This document shows, piece after piece, positions 63,652 through 64,000 of a stretch of 64,000 nt of DNA. The DNA comes from Rufibacter sp. XAAS-G3-1 (GTDB taxonomy: Bacteria > Bacteroidota > Bacteroidia > Cytophagales > Hymenobacteraceae), in NCBI RefSeq assembly GCF_013623775.1, contig NZ_JABFAM010000015.1, forward strand, positions 57,013-121,012. The letters are read 5' to 3'. Positions within the stretch are counted from its first letter, which is position 1; each line of letters starts with the position of its first letter. The notes beneath the pieces are model-generated. The model did no database searches. It had not been told where the DNA came from and worked only from the letters and a program-made list of their open reading frames with translations. The translations under genes and the position numbers were made by a program.

Positions 63652-63854
63652 TACATGTATTCCTTGAAATCGTCAAGCGGTTCGTCAAAGTCGGGGGACA
63701 TCTTGAAGAAACCTTTGGCGCATCCGAACTGCCGCTCCTTGATTTTTTTCTTTGCCTTGGATTTATGCTTTAGGAACTCAACGAAATCCGATACTTCTTT
63801 TTTCAGCTCATTCGGCAAGGAGGAAATCTGGCTATATAATTGAATGTCTGTCAT
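63651..63854 (-). CDS. VapB-like antitoxin (DUF2281 type)
   Basis: 67 residues: 'MTDIQLYSQISSLPNELKKE' and 'VSDFVEFLKHKSKAKKKIKE' form the helical dimer typical of DUF2281 antitoxins; the tail 'FGCAKGFFKMSPDFDEPLDD' would occupy the PIN toxin. It precedes the toxin gene and overlaps it by one base (TAATG). It would repress the pair's promoter and neutralise the toxin. Confidence 0.88.
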   Translation of the reverse strand: MTDIQLYSQISSLPNELKKEVSDFVEFLKHKSKAKKKIKERQFGCAKGFFKMSPDFDEPLDDFKEYM

Positions 63855-63914
63855 AATGGTCTTTTTGTAAAAATACGCAATTCAGCCAAACTAGATATAA
63901 TTTTTGAGCTTACC

Positions 63915-64000
63915 GCCAACCTTTAGATTAGCGCAGTTTCATTTTTCCAATAGTTCTACTTCTTATTTGTCAGGTATAGGATTAACTTACTGTACTTGAA
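63915..64000 (+). repeat. Diverged second copy of the IS110 left-end sequence (cut by window end)
   Basis: Starts GCCAACCTTTAGATT and continues with blocks shared with 61889-61975 (AACCTTTAGATT, GTTCT...TTATT, TTAACTT..CTGTA). Similarity is partial, judged by eye. It may be the beginning of another IS110 copy beyond the window. Confidence 0.45.

Overview
The window reads as a Bacteroidota chromosome, most likely a cytophagal bacterium of the Hymenobacteraceae type (Rufibacter, Nibribacter or Pontibacter relatives). The evidence is indirect: secreted proteins with C-terminal type IX secretion sorting domains, a monomeric NADP-isocitrate dehydrogenase, TAnnTTTG-type promoter elements, GC-rich host genes and a tmRNA tag ending GESNYAMAA. 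The genus is an inference.

Left chromosomal part (1 to about 16 kb). It holds the end of an AraC regulator, a GH3 beta-glucosidase lipoprotein and a divergent GH9 endoglucanase (a likely beta-glucan/cellulose pair). Next come a small membrane protein, a WYL regulator followed by a DinB-fold protein, a large secreted GHL10 glycosidase with HYR modules, and a five-PAS sensor kinase translationally coupled to a stand-alone receiver protein.

Integrated island (about 16.03 to 40.61 kb). A 24.6-kb AT-rich element sits in the 3' end of ssrA (tmRNA, minus strand, 40611-40983). A 13-bp direct repeat, extending imperfectly to 21 bp, marks both junctions, and the displaced ssrA terminator survives at the far end beside the tyrosine integrase gene. 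The cargo is a four-gene overlapping operon (AlkB-like dioxygenase, minimal UvrD-like helicase, 626-aa unknown with coiled coil and SAP/Rho-N-like tail, unusual methyltransferase), which is the best candidate here for an undescribed system. The rest is a CAP-domain protein, a serine recombinase with a repeat-rich upstream region, an adenine-methylase-like protein joined to a transposase-type HTH region, several small unknowns, a T9SS-secreted Ycf48-like protein, a type I restriction-modification locus (hsdM-hsdS-hsdR), and a primase plus VirE-like helicase pair behind an iteron-like region. No relaxase, coupling protein or phage structural gene was seen, so the element looks non-conjugative (satellite-like or mobilizable).

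Right chromosomal part (about 40.6 to 64 kb). It holds ssrA, a YjjG-type HAD phosphatase, an ArsR regulator, a carboxypeptidase-regulatory-domain protein, an M1 peptidase, a J-domain membrane protein, a HupE/UreJ-type membrane protein and clpB. These are followed by a RAYT transposase inside long inverted repeats, an SPFH protein with a small coupled membrane protein, sufS, endonuclease V, a lipoprotein, a T9SS protein and icd. The end holds a frameshifted IS110-family element and a VapBC-like pair.

Two repeat systems stand out. One is a family of about 36-bp palindromes (18 copies listed) between chromosomal genes, not seen in the island. The other is REP-like hairpin modules around the RAYT gene, with a rearranged third copy 3 kb away. 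A noncoding repeat of about 350-420 bp also occurs in inverted orientation near both ends of the left chromosomal part.
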